Origin: Candidatus Poribacteria bacterium | Lineage (GTDB): Bacteria > Abyssobacteria > SURF-5 | Reading direction: 5' to 3' | Length of the DNA: 14,575 nt | Assembly (NCBI GenBank): GCA_016215705.1 | Contig: JACRIR010000048.1 | Coordinates: 1 to 14,575 of the forward strand | Shown here: positions 1 to 7,903 of the stretch, piece after piece | Position numbering within the stretch: the stretch's first letter is position 1 | How the letters are laid out: each line of letters begins with the position of its first letter | The notes under the pieces: generated by a model | What the model saw: the letters and a program-made list of their open reading frames with translations, nothing else | Database searches by the model: none | Told to the model about the DNA's origin: nothing | Position numbers and translations under genes: made by a program

Positions 1-1169
1 CCGTGGGCGTCAATAATCTTCTTGCAGATGGCGAGACCCAGGCCCGTCCCATGTTTCTTGGTTGTGAAGAAAGGCTCCTGGACGCGATCTAAATCCTTTT
101 CTTCGATTCCGCAGCCGGTATCCGACACCGAGAGCCTCAGGAACGTTACATCTTCACACTGACCGAACTCGGAGCGAATCCACAGTTCTCCGCCTTCCGG
201 CATCGCTTCGACCGCGTTTGTAATCAAGTTCACCAGCACCCGCATGGTCTTGGCCGCATCGAGTGACACAGGCTGGTCTTCACTCGCGAGTTCAATATGC
301 GTGGTTATATTGCGAAGCCTGCCAGCAACTCCCTTCAATGCCTCGTCGACGATCTCACGTATCGGCCTTGATGAATACTCCAGTTTAACGGGCTTCGAAT
401 AGTCGAGCAGTTCGGTGACCATGTTGTTCAGTCGCCTGATGCTCGTGTCGATCCATTCCAGCGTCTCCAGCTTGTCCTTGTCTTGTCCCGCGTCGTCACG
501 AATCGCGTCGACGCCGAGCTGTATGTTCTGCAAGGGATTCCTGATTTCGTGGGCTACAACCGAGACCATCTGCCCGATACTCGCAAGGCTCTTCGCCTGG
601 ATGAGTTCCGCCACTTTCTTCCTGACCGCCGCCTCGAGTGACTCCGAGAGGCGACGGTAACGCTCCTCGCTTTCCCTCAGCGCTTCTTCCGCCCGCTTGC
701 GTCTCGTTATATCCCCAACAACGGTGATTGCACCCATGAAGTTGCCGCCTTCATCGAGGATGGGGCCACTGGCCACGCTCGCAAACGCGCGAGTTCCATC
801 CTTCCGGATGAACGGGAGATCATACCGGTCCTTGAACCCCTGCTTGCGTCGCTCGAGGTTACGCCGAATGATCTCCGCGCCTTCCTCGTCCACCAGCGAA
901 AAGATTGATTTTCCCATCATCTCATCGACAGTGTATCCGAATATCTCCGCCATGCGCGGATTGACAAACGAAATCTTCGCATCGGCGTTAATAGCCCACA
1001 CCCCCTCGAGCGCATTCTCGACAAGTTGCCGATATTTCTCTTCAGACTCGCGAAGGGCTCTTTCCATCTGCTTGTGCTCGTCCTGCGACTTCTGCAAATC
1101 CATGAGACAGGCGCGAAGCTGCGCCAGTTCCGATATAAGTTGAGCTTTTGTCTTTTCTGAATCGTTCAT
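1..1169 (-). CDS. PAS-domain sensor histidine kinase (3' end beyond window)
   Basis: About 389 codons read on the minus strand without a stop and run off the left edge. The order is an N-terminal coiled-coil-like stretch (residues 5-48), a PAS domain (about 45-155, with FVNPRMAEIFGYT and a PAC end GAITVVGDITRRKRAEEAL), a linker helix, then the kinase core. The H-box VAHEIRNPLQNI has phosphoacceptor His207. The ATP site shows the N-box NLITNAVEAM (314-323), G1 DTGCGI (350-355), F-box EPFFTTK and G2 GTGLGLAI (374-381). No membrane segment or signal peptide is visible, so it is probably a soluble sensor that autophosphorylates and passes phosphate to a response regulator, which is not in the window. 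The start ATG at 1169 has only a weak GGACG upstream. PAS and kinase catalytic motifs look intact; the sensed signal cannot be inferred. Only the extreme C-terminus is missing. Confidence 0.93.
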   Translation of the reverse strand, partial: MNDSEKTKAQLISELAQLRACLMDLQKSQDEHKQMERALRESEEKYRQLVENALEGVWAINADAKISFVNPRMAEIFGYTVDEMMGKSIFSLVDEEGAEIIRRNLERRKQGFKDRYDLPFIRKDGTRAFASVASGPILDEGGNFMGAITVVGDITRRKRAEEALRESEERYRRLSESLEAAVRKKVAELIQAKSLASIGQMVSVVAHEIRNPLQNIQLGVDAIRDDAGQDKDKLETLEWIDTSIRRLNNMVTELLDYSKPVKLEYSSRPIREIVDEALKGVAGRLRNITTHIELASEDQPVSLDAAKTMRVLVNLITNAVEAMPEGGELWIRSEFGQCEDVTFLRLSVSDTGCGIEEKDLDRVQEPFFTTKKHGTGLGLAICKKIIDAH

Positions 1170-1298
1170 AGTCGTCCATGAGTTGGTGTCATCATAGTCA
1201 CTTATACCATATAATAACAGAAGGTCGAACCGGTGGCCAAACGCACAGGAGGTAAAAGGCGAAAGAGCAAAGGCGAAAGTGTCCAAAGGAAACCGGCC

Positions 1299-1422
1299 GC
1301 TGTTTCCCTTGATTCGGGATCCCGCTGCATAAGACGCGGGTCAACGCAACCTCCGCGTGCTGTTTCCCTTAATTCGGAGATCCCGCCCCAGGCGGGACGG
1401 CATCGTGTCCCCGAATTAAGGG
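1299..1422. repeat. Intergenic direct and inverted repeat cluster
   Basis: A 19-bp unit beginning gctgtttccctt occurs at 1299-1317 and again at 1359-1377 with one mismatch. Both copies are followed by gatcccgc. An inverted partial copy lies at 1411-1422 (ccgaattaaggg), an exact 12-bp complement of 1366-1377. Between these arms sits a second perfect hairpin, tcccgcc (1381-1387) and ggcggga (1391-1397) with loop cca. The region 1170-1500 between the divergent kinase and tRNA genes holds no convincing gene. ORFs on both strands here are low-complexity readings of the repeats, and one of them runs through tRNA-Gln. Confidence 0.7.
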
Positions 1423-1502
1423 CGGCTTCTCTCACAGTTAGCCGCATCGTTGCGCGGTCGGGTGCCCCGGTTTGCCGGTTGGTTAGCGCCGGAGAGAGCG
1501 GT

Positions 1503-1531
1503 TTGACAATGACGGGTCTTTTTGGTATATT
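1503..1531 (+). promoter_or_regulatory. Sigma-70 promoter for the tRNA-Gln/tRNA-Glu unit
   Basis: A perfect -35 box TTGACA (1503-1508), a 17-bp spacer and a -10 box TATATT (1526-1531) lie about 50 bp before the mature tRNA-Gln. The spacing is optimal, so transcription should begin near 1538. The position fits a short 5' leader removed by RNase P. Confidence 0.8.
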
Positions 1532-1582
1532 GGTGCATGCCTTGGGTAGGCCAATGGGTAGGTTTGTCCCTGAGGCAGACAC

Positions 1583-1655
1583 TGGGGAGTCGTCGAATTG
1601 GCAAGACGCCTGACTCTGGATCAGGAAGCTGTAGGTTCGAGTCCTACCTCCCCAG
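1583..1655 (+). tRNA. tRNA-Gln (anticodon CTG)
   Basis: A 73-nt cloverleaf without encoded CCA. The acceptor stem TGGGGAG (1583-1589) pairs with CTCCCCA (1648-1654), followed by discriminator G1655. The anticodon arm CCTGA-CTCTGGA-TCAGG puts CTG in the anticodon (reads CAG), and the T-arm GTAGG-TTCGAGT-CCTAC is perfect. The weak U-A first pair and G discriminator are typical glutamine identity elements. Confidence 0.95.
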
Positions 1656-1661
1656 CTTGTA

Positions 1662-1686
1662 GGGGCGCACGGCAGTGCGCCCCTTT
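1662..1686 (+). terminator. Hairpin terminator after tRNA-Gln
   Basis: A 9-bp perfect stem ggggcgcac (1662-1670) and gtgcgcccc (1675-1683) with loop ggca is followed by only three Ts. The short U-run means it may be leaky or a processing hairpin, which would allow read-through into tRNA-Glu. Confidence 0.55.
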
Positions 1687-1717
1687 GTCAAATTATTGAA
1701 ATTGTCGCTTACTGTGT

Positions 1718-1790
1718 GGCCCCTTCGTCTAGTGGCCTAGGACGGGTGGTTCTCAGCCATCAAACGGGGGTTCGATTCCCCCAGGGGCTA
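1718..1790 (+). tRNA. tRNA-Glu (anticodon CTC)
   Basis: A 73-nt cloverleaf without encoded CCA. The acceptor GGCCCCT (1718-1724) pairs with AGGGGCT (1783-1789), the first pair being G-U; the discriminator is A1790. The stretch CCCCTTCGTCTAGTGGCCTA is the signature 5' half of bacterial tRNA-Glu. The anticodon loop TTCTCAG gives CTC (reads GAG), and the T-arm is GGGGG-TTCGATT-CCCCC. A T-run starts at 1795. No strong promoter of its own is visible, so co-transcription with tRNA-Gln is likely. Confidence 0.94.
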
Positions 1791-1823
1791 CTCCTTTTTT
1801 GTCATTTGTGTAATTTGGAGAAA

Positions 1824-1885
1824 TCCCCCTCTATCTCCGTTTGTCAAAGGGGGACATAAGTTGTGCCCCTTTGTTAAATGGGGGC
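1824..1885. repeat. Two GC-rich hairpins upstream of rplU
   Basis: The first hairpin pairs TCCCCCT (1824-1830) with AGGGGGA (1848-1854). The second pairs GCCCCTTT (1865-1872) with AAA and GGGGC (1876-1885). They resemble the C5-TTT/AAA-G5 palindromes at 5013-5043 and 8887-8910, so they are probably copies of one dispersed family that happen to sit in the rplU leader. A role in L21 leader regulation is possible but not shown. Confidence 0.5.
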
Positions 1886-1911
1886 GTTGCCGGCGAAAGG
1901 AGCCACAGGCA

Positions 1912-2223
1912 ATGTATGCTATAATAAAGACAGGTGGCAAGCAATATAAGGTTGCCGAAGGCGATGTCATCAAGGTCGAGAAACTGAAGGCCGAAGTCGG
2001 CGAGACAGTCACATTCAGCGACGTGAAGCTTCTCGCAAAGGACGACAAGGCGACCGTAAAGAAGGAAGAGCTTGCCTCGTTCAAAGTCGAGGGCAAAGTG
2101 CTCGGTCTCGAAAAAGGCGAAAAACTCGTCGCCTTCAAGTTCAGACGCCGCAAGGGATACCGGAAGACGATAGGTCATCGCCAGAAGCGAACGAAGCTTC
2201 AGATTACGAAGATAGTGGTATGA
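1912..2223 (+). CDS. rplU: 50S ribosomal protein L21
   Basis: The 103-aa product matches the usual length of L21. It begins [18 protein letters not shown], the classic L21 N-terminus, and ends with the basic [14 protein letters not shown] segment and LQITKIVV, the typical rRNA-binding C-terminus. L21 binds 23S rRNA (with L20) in the large subunit. ATG 1912 is chosen because AAAGGAG (1896-1902) lies 9 nt upstream; the reading frame is open back to a TTG at 1861, but that part falls in a hairpin repeat. It is first in the operon with rpmA and obgE, and its stop TGA (2221-2223) overlaps the Shine-Dalgarno of rpmA, suggesting coupled translation. Confidence 0.97.
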   Translation: MYAIIKTGGKQYKVAEGDVIKVEKLKAEVGETVTFSDVKLLAKDDKATVKKEELASFKVEGKVLGLEKGEKLVAFKFRRRKGYRKTIGHRQKRTKLQITKIVV

Positions 2224-2237
2224 GGAGGTGAACGACA

Positions 2238-2498
2238 GTGGCACATAAGAAAGCCGGCGGCAGCTCGCGCAATGGTAACGACAGCAATTCACAGCGACTG
2301 GGTGTGAAGAGATATGGAGGCCAATTGGTCAAGGCCGGCAACATTCTGGTGCGCCAGCGCGGGACGGTGTTTCTTCCTGGAACAAACGTCGGAGTTGGCA
2401 GCGACCACACCCTTTATGCGAGAATTGACGGCATCGTCAACTTCGTCAGAGCCGGAAAGGACAAGCAGAAGGTCTGCGTTTCCCCTGCGGGGCTATAA
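2238..2498 (+). CDS. rpmA: 50S ribosomal protein L27
   Basis: The 86-aa product has the full L27 sequence, starting [20 protein letters not shown] and including [10 protein letters not shown] and [11 protein letters not shown]27's flexible N-terminus reaches the peptidyl-transferase centre and stabilises the tRNA CCA ends. There is no extra N-terminal extension of the kind cleaved by Prp in Firmicutes, which argues against a Firmicutes host. Translation starts at GTG 2238 behind a near-perfect AGGAGGTGA (2223-2231). It lies 14 bp after rplU and 76 bp before obgE in the standard rplU-rpmA-obg order. Confidence 0.97.
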   Translation: MAHKKAGGSSRNGNDSNSQRLGVKRYGGQLVKAGNILVRQRGTVFLPGTNVGVGSDHTLYARIDGIVNFVRAGKDKQKVCVSPAGL

Positions 2499-2574
2499 GC
2501 CCTTCAAGTCTCCTCAAACGACACTCCCAACATGCACGGGCCGAGGGCGGGACACACAGGCCGGCGCCTCGCCT

Positions 2575-3843
2575 ATGTTCGTCGATAGAGTAAAAATTAT
2601 TGTGCAAGGTGGCGCCGGCGGCAACGGATGCGTCAGCTTGCGGCGTGAGAAATACGTCCCGCGCGGAGGCCCCGACGGCGGCAACGGCGGCGACGGCGGC
2701 AGTGTGATTCTGCGGGTCGAGCCAGGCATTTCCACCCTTCTTGACCTAAAATACAACTCCTTTCAGCGGGCGCAGAAAGGCGTCCACGGCAAGGGCAAGA
2801 ACCAGCACGGGAAGCGCGGCGAGGACAAAATCGTTTCCGTTCCTCCGGGCACGATCGTGATTGACGCCGACACCGGCGAGCCTCTTGCCGACCTGACCCG
2901 CGAAAGCGATACGTGTGTGGCCGCGCGCGGCGGAGCCGGAGGCCGCGGCAACGCGAGCCTCGCTAATTTCCACAACCGGCTTCCCCGCTTTGCTGAATTG
3001 GGCTTGCCCGGCGAGAGACGGACGCTGCTGCTGGAGCTGAAGATCATCGCCGACATCGCCATCATCGGCCTTCCCAATTCCGGCAAGTCGACCCTTCTCT
3101 CGAAGATTACCGAGGCGCACCCGAAAATCGCCAACTACCCGTTTACCACTATCTCTCCCAATCTGGGTGTCGTCGACGCGGACGCCTACCGGCGTTTCGT
3201 CGTAGCCGACATACCCGGCCTGATCGAGGGCGCACACGAGGGCGTTGGCCTGGGTCATGATTTCCTCCGGCACATCGAGCGAACGAAGGTGCTCGTGTTT
3301 CTGTTGGACGCAAGCGCCTCCGACCCTGCGAAGGACTACGAGACGCTTCGCAACGAGTTAATCCTTCACAATCCGGCCTTGATGGACAAGCCCCAGATAA
3401 TCGTCGGGAACAAAATGGACCTCGTGACAGCCCGCAAGAAGTGGACAAAGGCCGGGCGCGCACTCGCAAGGCACAAGGCCCCGATAACCACGATATCGGC
3501 CCTCGAGGGCGAGGGACTCGACAGACTTGTCGAACTAATGACCCAGGCGATAGAGAAAGAACGAGAGCATCCGCCGATATTGACTCCCCAACTCGATCTC
3601 AGCAAGCGATACGTTTTCCGGCCGGAATTCGCCGTGAAGAAAAAGGGGAACGCATTCGAACTGTCAGGCGAAAAACCTGAGAAATGGGTCGCGAAGACGG
3701 ATTTCGAGAACGAAGAGGCCGTGGCGCATTTGCGCCACAAGCTCAGCCATCTCGGCATCGAGGCCGCGTTAAAACGCGAGGGCGCAAACGACGCCGTCAT
3801 CCTTCGAGTAAAGGACCAGGAATTTGAATATAGACTTGGATGA
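2575..3843 (+). CDS. obgE: Obg/CgtA family ribosome-assembly GTPase
   Basis: The 422-aa protein has all three Obg domains. The glycine-rich Obg fold (1-158) contains GGAGGNGCVSLRREKY and GGPDGGNGGDGG. The G domain carries the P-loop GLPNSGKST (165-173), switch I YPFTT, G3 DIPGLIEG (212-219), G4 NKMD (279-282) and G5 SAL (308-310). A C-terminal OCT domain spans about 345-422. Obg is an essential GTPase acting in 50S assembly and in ppGpp-linked growth control. The frame is open far upstream, through rpmA, but the family N-terminus MFVDRVKI fixes the start at ATG 2575; the upstream Shine-Dalgarno is weak (CACAGG). Its 3' end overlaps proB by 20 bp, so the two are likely coupled. Confidence 0.97.
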   Translation: MFVDRVKIIVQGGAGGNGCVSLRREKYVPRGGPDGGNGGDGGSVILRVEPGISTLLDLKYNSFQRAQKGVHGKGKNQHGKRGEDKIVSVPPGTIVIDADTGEPLADLTRESDTCVAARGGAGGRGNASLANFHNRLPRFAELGLPGERRTLLLELKIIADIAIIGLPNSGKSTLLSKITEAHPKIANYPFTTISPNLGVVDADAYRRFVVADIPGLIEGAHEGVGLGHDFLRHIERTKVLVFLLDASASDPAKDYETLRNELILHNPALMDKPQIIVGNKMDLVTARKKWTKAGRALARHKAPITTISALEGEGLDRLVELMTQAIEKEREHPPILTPQLDLSKRYVFRPEFAVKKKGNAFELSGEKPEKWVAKTDFENEEAVAHLRHKLSHLGIEAALKREGANDAVILRVKDQEFEYRLG

Positions 3844-4945
3844 CATCAAGCTGCTTGTGGTAAAGGTCGGCACAACATTAGTATCGTCATCACGCAGCTT
3901 TCTCGATCAGGACAAGATGCAGCCGATAGTAGAGGACATCGCAAATCTCAGAGATCGCGGCAAGAAGGTTATCCTCGTCTCCTCGGGCGCTATCGGCGCA
4001 GGCATGGGAGTCCTTGGGCTCAAAACGCGGCCGAGGCTTCTGCCACAGAAGCAGGCGGTGGCCGCAATCGGCCAAAGCAAGCTCATGCACTTCTACAAGG
4101 ACCTGTTTAACCAGTATGGCATGCGCGTAGCCCAAATACTGCTGACAAAGGACGACTTCGACGACCGAGCCAAGTATCTGAATGCCCGGAACACGCTTAC
4201 GACTCTGCTGCAGTACGATAACATCATCCCGATTGTGAACGAAAACGATACCGTGGCGGTGGATGAGATAAAGTTTGGCGACAATGACACACTCTCGGCA
4301 ATCGTCGCCTCAAAAATGCGAGCCGACCTGCTGGCCATCTTGACGAACGTGGACGGGCTCTACGACTGCGACCCACGGAAGTCCGCCGTTCCGAAACTGA
4401 TCAGGGAAGTGAAGAACTTCTCCGAGGATTTGAAGAAACTGTGCGGAGGCGCGAGCGCAGAGACCTCAGTCGGAGGCATGGCCTCCAAGCTCGAGGCAGC
4501 GCGCATTGCGACGCTATCCGGCATCGGCATGGTCCTCGCCAACGGAGAGAGAGCGCACGTCTTGCAGAAGATATTCAGCGGTGACTGCGAGACCACGTAT
4601 TTCCACCCGAGGCCGCAGGCTATTTCCGGCCGCAAGCGCTGGATCGCGTTCGGGTCCGCGCCCCGCGGTAAAATCAAAATAGACGGTGGCGCAAGGCGCG
4701 CGCTCCTTGAGAACGGAAAGAGTCTTCTTGCCTCGGGAGTAACGGACGTCGCCGGCGAATTCAACCGGGGCGACACTGTCAGTATCGTTGACGAGGAGAA
4801 GAAGGAGATAGCGCGCGGTCTGTCGAATTATTCGGCTGAGGAGGTTCGCAAGATAAAAGGCTCGCACTCGAGTAAGATATCGAAGTTACTCGGCCATAAG
4901 GATTATGATGAAGTGGTGCATAGGGACAACCTCGCGGTGCTATAG
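3824..4945 (+). CDS. proB: Glutamate 5-kinase with PUA domain
   Basis: The 373-aa enzyme phosphorylates L-glutamate to gamma-glutamyl phosphate, the first step of proline synthesis. The amino-acid-kinase domain (about 9-260) shows VVKVGTT with Lys14, VSSGAIGAG (52-60), [20 protein letters not shown] (138-157), [13 protein letters not shown] and SVGGMASK (215-222). A PUA domain (about 282-360) follows, as in the long proteobacterial ProB. The start is TTG 3824, inside the end of obgE, with AAAGGACCAGG just upstream; the ATG at 3840 is out of frame. This start leaves the usual short N-terminus before the first beta strand. It is normally feedback-inhibited by proline through the kinase domain. 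proA follows after a repeat-filled 279-bp gap. Confidence 0.96.
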   Translation: MNIDLDDIKLLVVKVGTTLVSSSRSFLDQDKMQPIVEDIANLRDRGKKVILVSSGAIGAGMGVLGLKTRPRLLPQKQAVAAIGQSKLMHFYKDLFNQYGMRVAQILLTKDDFDDRAKYLNARNTLTTLLQYDNIIPIVNENDTVAVDEIKFGDNDTLSAIVASKMRADLLAILTNVDGLYDCDPRKSAVPKLIREVKNFSEDLKKLCGGASAETSVGGMASKLEAARIATLSGIGMVLANGERAHVLQKIFSGDCETTYFHPRPQAISGRKRWIAFGSAPRGKIKIDGGARRALLENGKSLLASGVTDVAGEFNRGDTVSIVDEEKKEIARGLSNYSAEEVRKIKGSHSSKISKLLGHKDYDEVVHRDNLAVL

Positions 4946-5224
4946 AGGCGAAAGACGAAGGGGCAGAGACAAAAGATAAATCTCCCCTTTTGGGAGTCGG
5001 GAGACAATCTTCTTCCCCCTTTGAAAAGGGGCTTAGGGGATTTGGCGAAAGGGAGAGCGGAAGAACAGGAACGTCATTCTGAGCGAAGTGAAGAATCTCT
5101 CTCTAAGAGTCGTAAATTTGCGGAAGAATCAGAGATTCTTCGTTGCTTCGCTCCTCAGAATGACAATCCTGATAGAGCTATGAAGCGCAATCTCATTTGG
5201 GCAACAGCCCGTGGAGACTAGAAA
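4946..5224. repeat. proB-proA spacer filled with dispersed palindromic repeats
   Basis: Two repeat types are visible. One is a C/G palindrome, ttccccctttgaaaagggg, within 5013-5043. The other is a long stem-loop: 5073-5100 (gtcattctgagcgaag and so on) pairs imperfectly with 5131-5164, with 30 bp between. This is the widespread GTCATTCTGAGCGAAGNGAAGAATCTC-type intergenic repeat. A 66-codon ORF from 5021 is only a translation of these repeats. No promoter or protein gene is evident; proA probably depends on read-through from proB. Confidence 0.8.
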
Positions 5225-6493
5225 ATGACCGACGACATTGAACTCGATAAGACTCTTGTTGACATCGCACAACGGGCGCGAGCAGCAGGGCGGAAGCTGG
5301 CAAAAGCGTCTTCCGGCCGGAAGAACGAAGCCCTTCAGTTGATGGCGAACAGTCTGCGCGCCGAAACGGGAATGCTCCTCGAGGGCAACCAAAAGGACTT
5401 GGAGAGAGCAAGAAAGGCGGGCCTTTCGAGCGCCATGATTGACCGGCTCACCCTGACCAAGGGGCGCATAGAGGCGATGGCTGTCGGCCTCGAAGAGATC
5501 ATCAAGCTGCCCGACCCTGTCGGAGAGGTCATGAAGATGTGGAAGCGTCCAAACGGGCTTCGCATAGGAAAAGCGCGCGTCCCCATCGGTGTGATCGGCT
5601 TCATTTACGAATCGCGTCCCAACGTCACAGTGGATGCCGCCGGCCTGTGTGTCAAGAGCGGAAACGCAATCATTCTGCGCGGCGGCTCAGAGGCCATCGA
5701 ATCAAACTCGACCATTGCAAATGTTATCGCTGCTTCACTTGGCCGATCCGGGCTGCCGCAGGACTGTGTTCAACTTATCCGCAGTACGGACCGCGCGGCC
5801 GTCGGACTGATGCTCACACTCGACAGGTACATCGACCTCATTATCCCGCGAGGCGGAAAGTCGCTGGTGAAGCTCGTGGTTGACAATTCCACCATCCCGG
5901 TAATTATGCATTATGAAGGGATATGTCACACGTATGTGGACGAATTCGCTGACCTCGGGATGGCCGAAACTATTTGCATGAATGCGAAAGTGCAGCGACC
6001 GGGCGTGTGCAACGCGATGGAAACGCTTCTCGTCCATTCCCGGGTGGCCGAGGAGTTCCTGCCGGGGCTCTGGGACAGCATGACCGGCGCCGGCGTCGAG
6101 ATTCGCGGCTGCGACAAAACGCGAAAGATACTGCCGAAGGCCGCCGCCGCCACGGAAGACGATTGGCGCACCGAGTATTTGGACCTGATACTTTCAGTAA
6201 AGGTTGTCGAATCAATCGACGAGGCTATCGAACACATCACGGAATACGGATCGGCTCATTCGGATGCGATTGTGACCGAAAACTACGGCAGGGCTCAGAA
6301 ATTCCTCGAAGAGGTTGATTCCTCGGCGGTGTTTGTGAATGCGTCCACCCGCTTCAACGACGGCTTCGAGTTCGGGTTGGGCGCGGAAATAGGGATAAGC
6401 ACCAACCGGCTGCATTGCCGCGGCCCGATGGGCCTCGAGGAACTCACGACGACGAAGTATATTGTTTACGGAAGCGGACAGATAAGACAATAA
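5225..6493 (+). CDS. proA: Gamma-glutamyl phosphate reductase
   Basis: The 422-aa protein belongs to the aldehyde-dehydrogenase superfamily and is of normal ProA length. It reduces gamma-glutamyl phosphate to glutamate-5-semialdehyde with NADPH, the second step of proline synthesis. The signature PIGVIGFIYESRPNVT is at 120-135, the dinucleotide-binding region follows with RGGSEAIESN, and the catalytic Cys262 lies in QRPGVCNAMETLLVH. The C-terminal half has HSDAIVTEN and FVNASTRFNDGFEFGLGAE, also conserved in ProA. Start ATG 5225 has GGAGA (5213-5217) at suitable distance. ProB and ProA are thought to channel the labile phosphate intermediate, consistent with the shared operon. The usual next gene nadD is absent. 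Confidence 0.97.
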   Translation: MTDDIELDKTLVDIAQRARAAGRKLAKASSGRKNEALQLMANSLRAETGMLLEGNQKDLERARKAGLSSAMIDRLTLTKGRIEAMAVGLEEIIKLPDPVGEVMKMWKRPNGLRIGKARVPIGVIGFIYESRPNVTVDAAGLCVKSGNAIILRGGSEAIESNSTIANVIAASLGRSGLPQDCVQLIRSTDRAAVGLMLTLDRYIDLIIPRGGKSLVKLVVDNSTIPVIMHYEGICHTYVDEFADLGMAETICMNAKVQRPGVCNAMETLLVHSRVAEEFLPGLWDSMTGAGVEIRGCDKTRKILPKAAAATEDDWRTEYLDLILSVKVVESIDEAIEHITEYGSAHSDAIVTENYGRAQKFLEEVDSSAVFVNASTRFNDGFEFGLGAEIGISTNRLHCRGPMGLEELTTTKYIVYGSGQIRQ

Positions 6494-6662
6494 AGACGCG
6501 GGGAAAAGGAAAAAGGGGGAAGAGGGGAAACGGGGATAAAAGAGGGGTCGGATTTCAAGCAGAGACCTTGGACAAAAAACCAGAAATTCCTTGCTTTGTG
6601 CAGTATGACATCGTTATTTTCCTTTTCACACTTCCCCCTTTTTCACATTTCCCCTTCAGAAT
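6494..6662. repeat. Purine/pyrimidine inverted repeat after proA
   Basis: An exact 14-bp inverted pair, gaaaaagggggaag (6509-6522) and cttccccctttttc (6631-6644), sits inside a longer purine-rich tract (6499-6530) facing a pyrimidine-rich tract (6617-6656). Inside the loop, 6583-6609 read in reverse resembles a single arm of the repeat at 5073-5100. The stem could end the proBA transcript, but there is no classic U-run. Confidence 0.6.
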
Positions 6663-7679
6663 ATGTCTGAGCCTGTAATCGGACTCATCGATCCACGCCG
6701 ACAAGGCCTCCCTGAGATTCTCGACGAGGCCGAAGGCCTTGCGCGCGAGCGTTTTGGCGCCCGGGCTTCTTCGGCGCTTCTCAAGAGGTGGAGGTCGATG
6801 ATTGAGGTCGGCACGGGCCTGGCGCTGCTCAAAGGTTCCGATTGCGTCGGCATGGTTCTCTATTCGACCGAATACGAGCTTGGTTTCTCGTCGCTGTTGA
6901 GCCCCTCAAGCGCGAATCGGCTTCCCCGGAGCGCAACCATCGCAGCCTGCTATGTTCTGAAGCAAGCAAGGGATAACTCATCGGAGAGCGAAGGGGCCCT
7001 TTTGAAATCGGCGGTCGCGCGTCTCAAGGCGGACAAATCAATCGAGACAATTGCGGTTCAGACACCTCCGCTCTACAGATTGAAGCTCGACGGGCTTCTG
7101 GCGAGAATGGGATTCATGAATTGCGAACGCGTGAGGATGGAGCGCAAGCTCTCGGAACGCTTATCTTACGGCAGCGCGCCGCCCGGCTGCAAAGTCGAGC
7201 CGCCGACTCTCGAGGACGCTGACTCCCTAATGTCCGTGATTTACCAGGGCTATTTTTCCGAGATCGACGGATATCTGTTCCCCGACATAGCCGCTGTGTG
7301 CTCCGACAGCGCGCTCTTCACGGAATTCCTTGGCGGCGAGTCCATCGACCGATCAGCATCCGTGATCGCGCGAGTGCGCGGCCTTGCCGCCGGAGGCGTG
7401 ATCGCCTTATCCGACAAGGGCAGCCGCGTCGGATTGATAGGAGTTGTCGTAGTCGCTCCGACCATGCGGCGCCGCGGCATCGGTCGGTTCATGCTTCTCG
7501 ACGTGCTGCGCCGACTGAAAGCGAAGCATCATGAGCGCGCCGCTTTGGCCGTCACGGTCGAAAACCGGCCCGCGCATGCTTTGTATTCCAGCCTCGGATT
7601 TGAAGAGATCGGCGCGCGCAAGGTGGTGTCAGTTTGGCGGCGAAGCGTGTCACGACCGATAATGAATTTCTGGCCTTGA
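6663..7679 (+). CDS. Tandem GNAT-family N-acetyltransferase
   Basis: The 338-aa protein ends in a clear GNAT domain (about 178-330). Motif A is VVVVAPTMRRRGIGRFMLL (261-279), giving the R-x-x-G-x-G acetyl-CoA pyrophosphate loop, and motif B is ENRPAHALYSSLGFEEIG (300-317). The N-terminal half (about 5-163) has a similar pattern, ending RMGFMNCERVRMERKL, but lacks the R-x-x-G-x-G loop. It looks like a degenerate first GNAT repeat, as in other two-domain GNATs in which one half is catalytic. The acceptor substrate cannot be told. ATG 6663 has no good Shine-Dalgarno. It may be read from the proBA transcript or from an unseen promoter in the 169-bp gap. Confidence 0.85.
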   Translation: MSEPVIGLIDPRRQGLPEILDEAEGLARERFGARASSALLKRWRSMIEVGTGLALLKGSDCVGMVLYSTEYELGFSSLLSPSSANRLPRSATIAACYVLKQARDNSSESEGALLKSAVARLKADKSIETIAVQTPPLYRLKLDGLLARMGFMNCERVRMERKLSERLSYGSAPPGCKVEPPTLEDADSLMSVIYQGYFSEIDGYLFPDIAAVCSDSALFTEFLGGESIDRSASVIARVRGLAAGGVIALSDKGSRVGLIGVVVVAPTMRRRGIGRFMLLDVLRRLKAKHHERAALAVTVENRPAHALYSSLGFEEIGARKVVSVWRRSVSRPIMNFWP

Positions 7680-7826
7680 TCTCTGGTGCAACCTCTGCGA
7701 AGGCGTGCGAATAAATTGGCGGGGGGTTGCTTATAAGAGCCATTCTTCAGCGAGTCGTTCTGAACCTCGGATGCGAATTTTTTTCCTGTCTTCCTCTGTA
7801 AGTTATTGTCGCACAGGGCTACTGAA

Positions 7827-7903
7827 GAGCCGTGTGAGGGAAAATCTCACGCACGGTTCTGTGAGGGGCATTAGATTTGGTTCCCATGGTCGAATCTTGT
7901 GAC
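7827..7903 (+). ncRNA. Group II intron fragment: domain V and probable domain VI
   Basis: Positions 7827-7860 form a canonical 34-nt group II intron domain V. The lower stem GAGCCGTG (7827-7834) pairs with CACGGTTC (7852-7859), the two-nucleotide bulge is C7850-G7851, and the upper stem TGAGG (7835-7839) pairs with TCTCA (7845-7849) around a GAAAA loop. The catalytic triad AGC is at 7828-7830. The following 7861-7903 can form a domain VI-like hairpin (AGATT with AATCT) and ends TTGTGAC, compatible with an intron 3' end. No reverse transcriptase/maturase ORF and no room for domain I exist upstream, so this is a remnant. A GTGCGA at 7705, resembling intron 5' ends, may mark a deletion derivative, or may be chance. 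Confidence 0.8.

Noticed and set aside
1202-1613. Overlapping 126-codon ORFs on both strands
   Set aside because: They read through the repeat cluster, the promoter and, on the plus strand, tRNA-Gln. Composition is low-complexity and neither has a convincing family or start.
2314-2574. N-terminal extension of Obg by 87 codons
   Set aside because: It overlaps rpmA in another frame, and the Obg family starts at MFVDRV.
5021-5221. 66-codon ORF with RHSERSEESL and FAPQNDN
   Set aside because: This is the well-known translation of the GTCATTCTGAGCGAAG repeat, not a protein.
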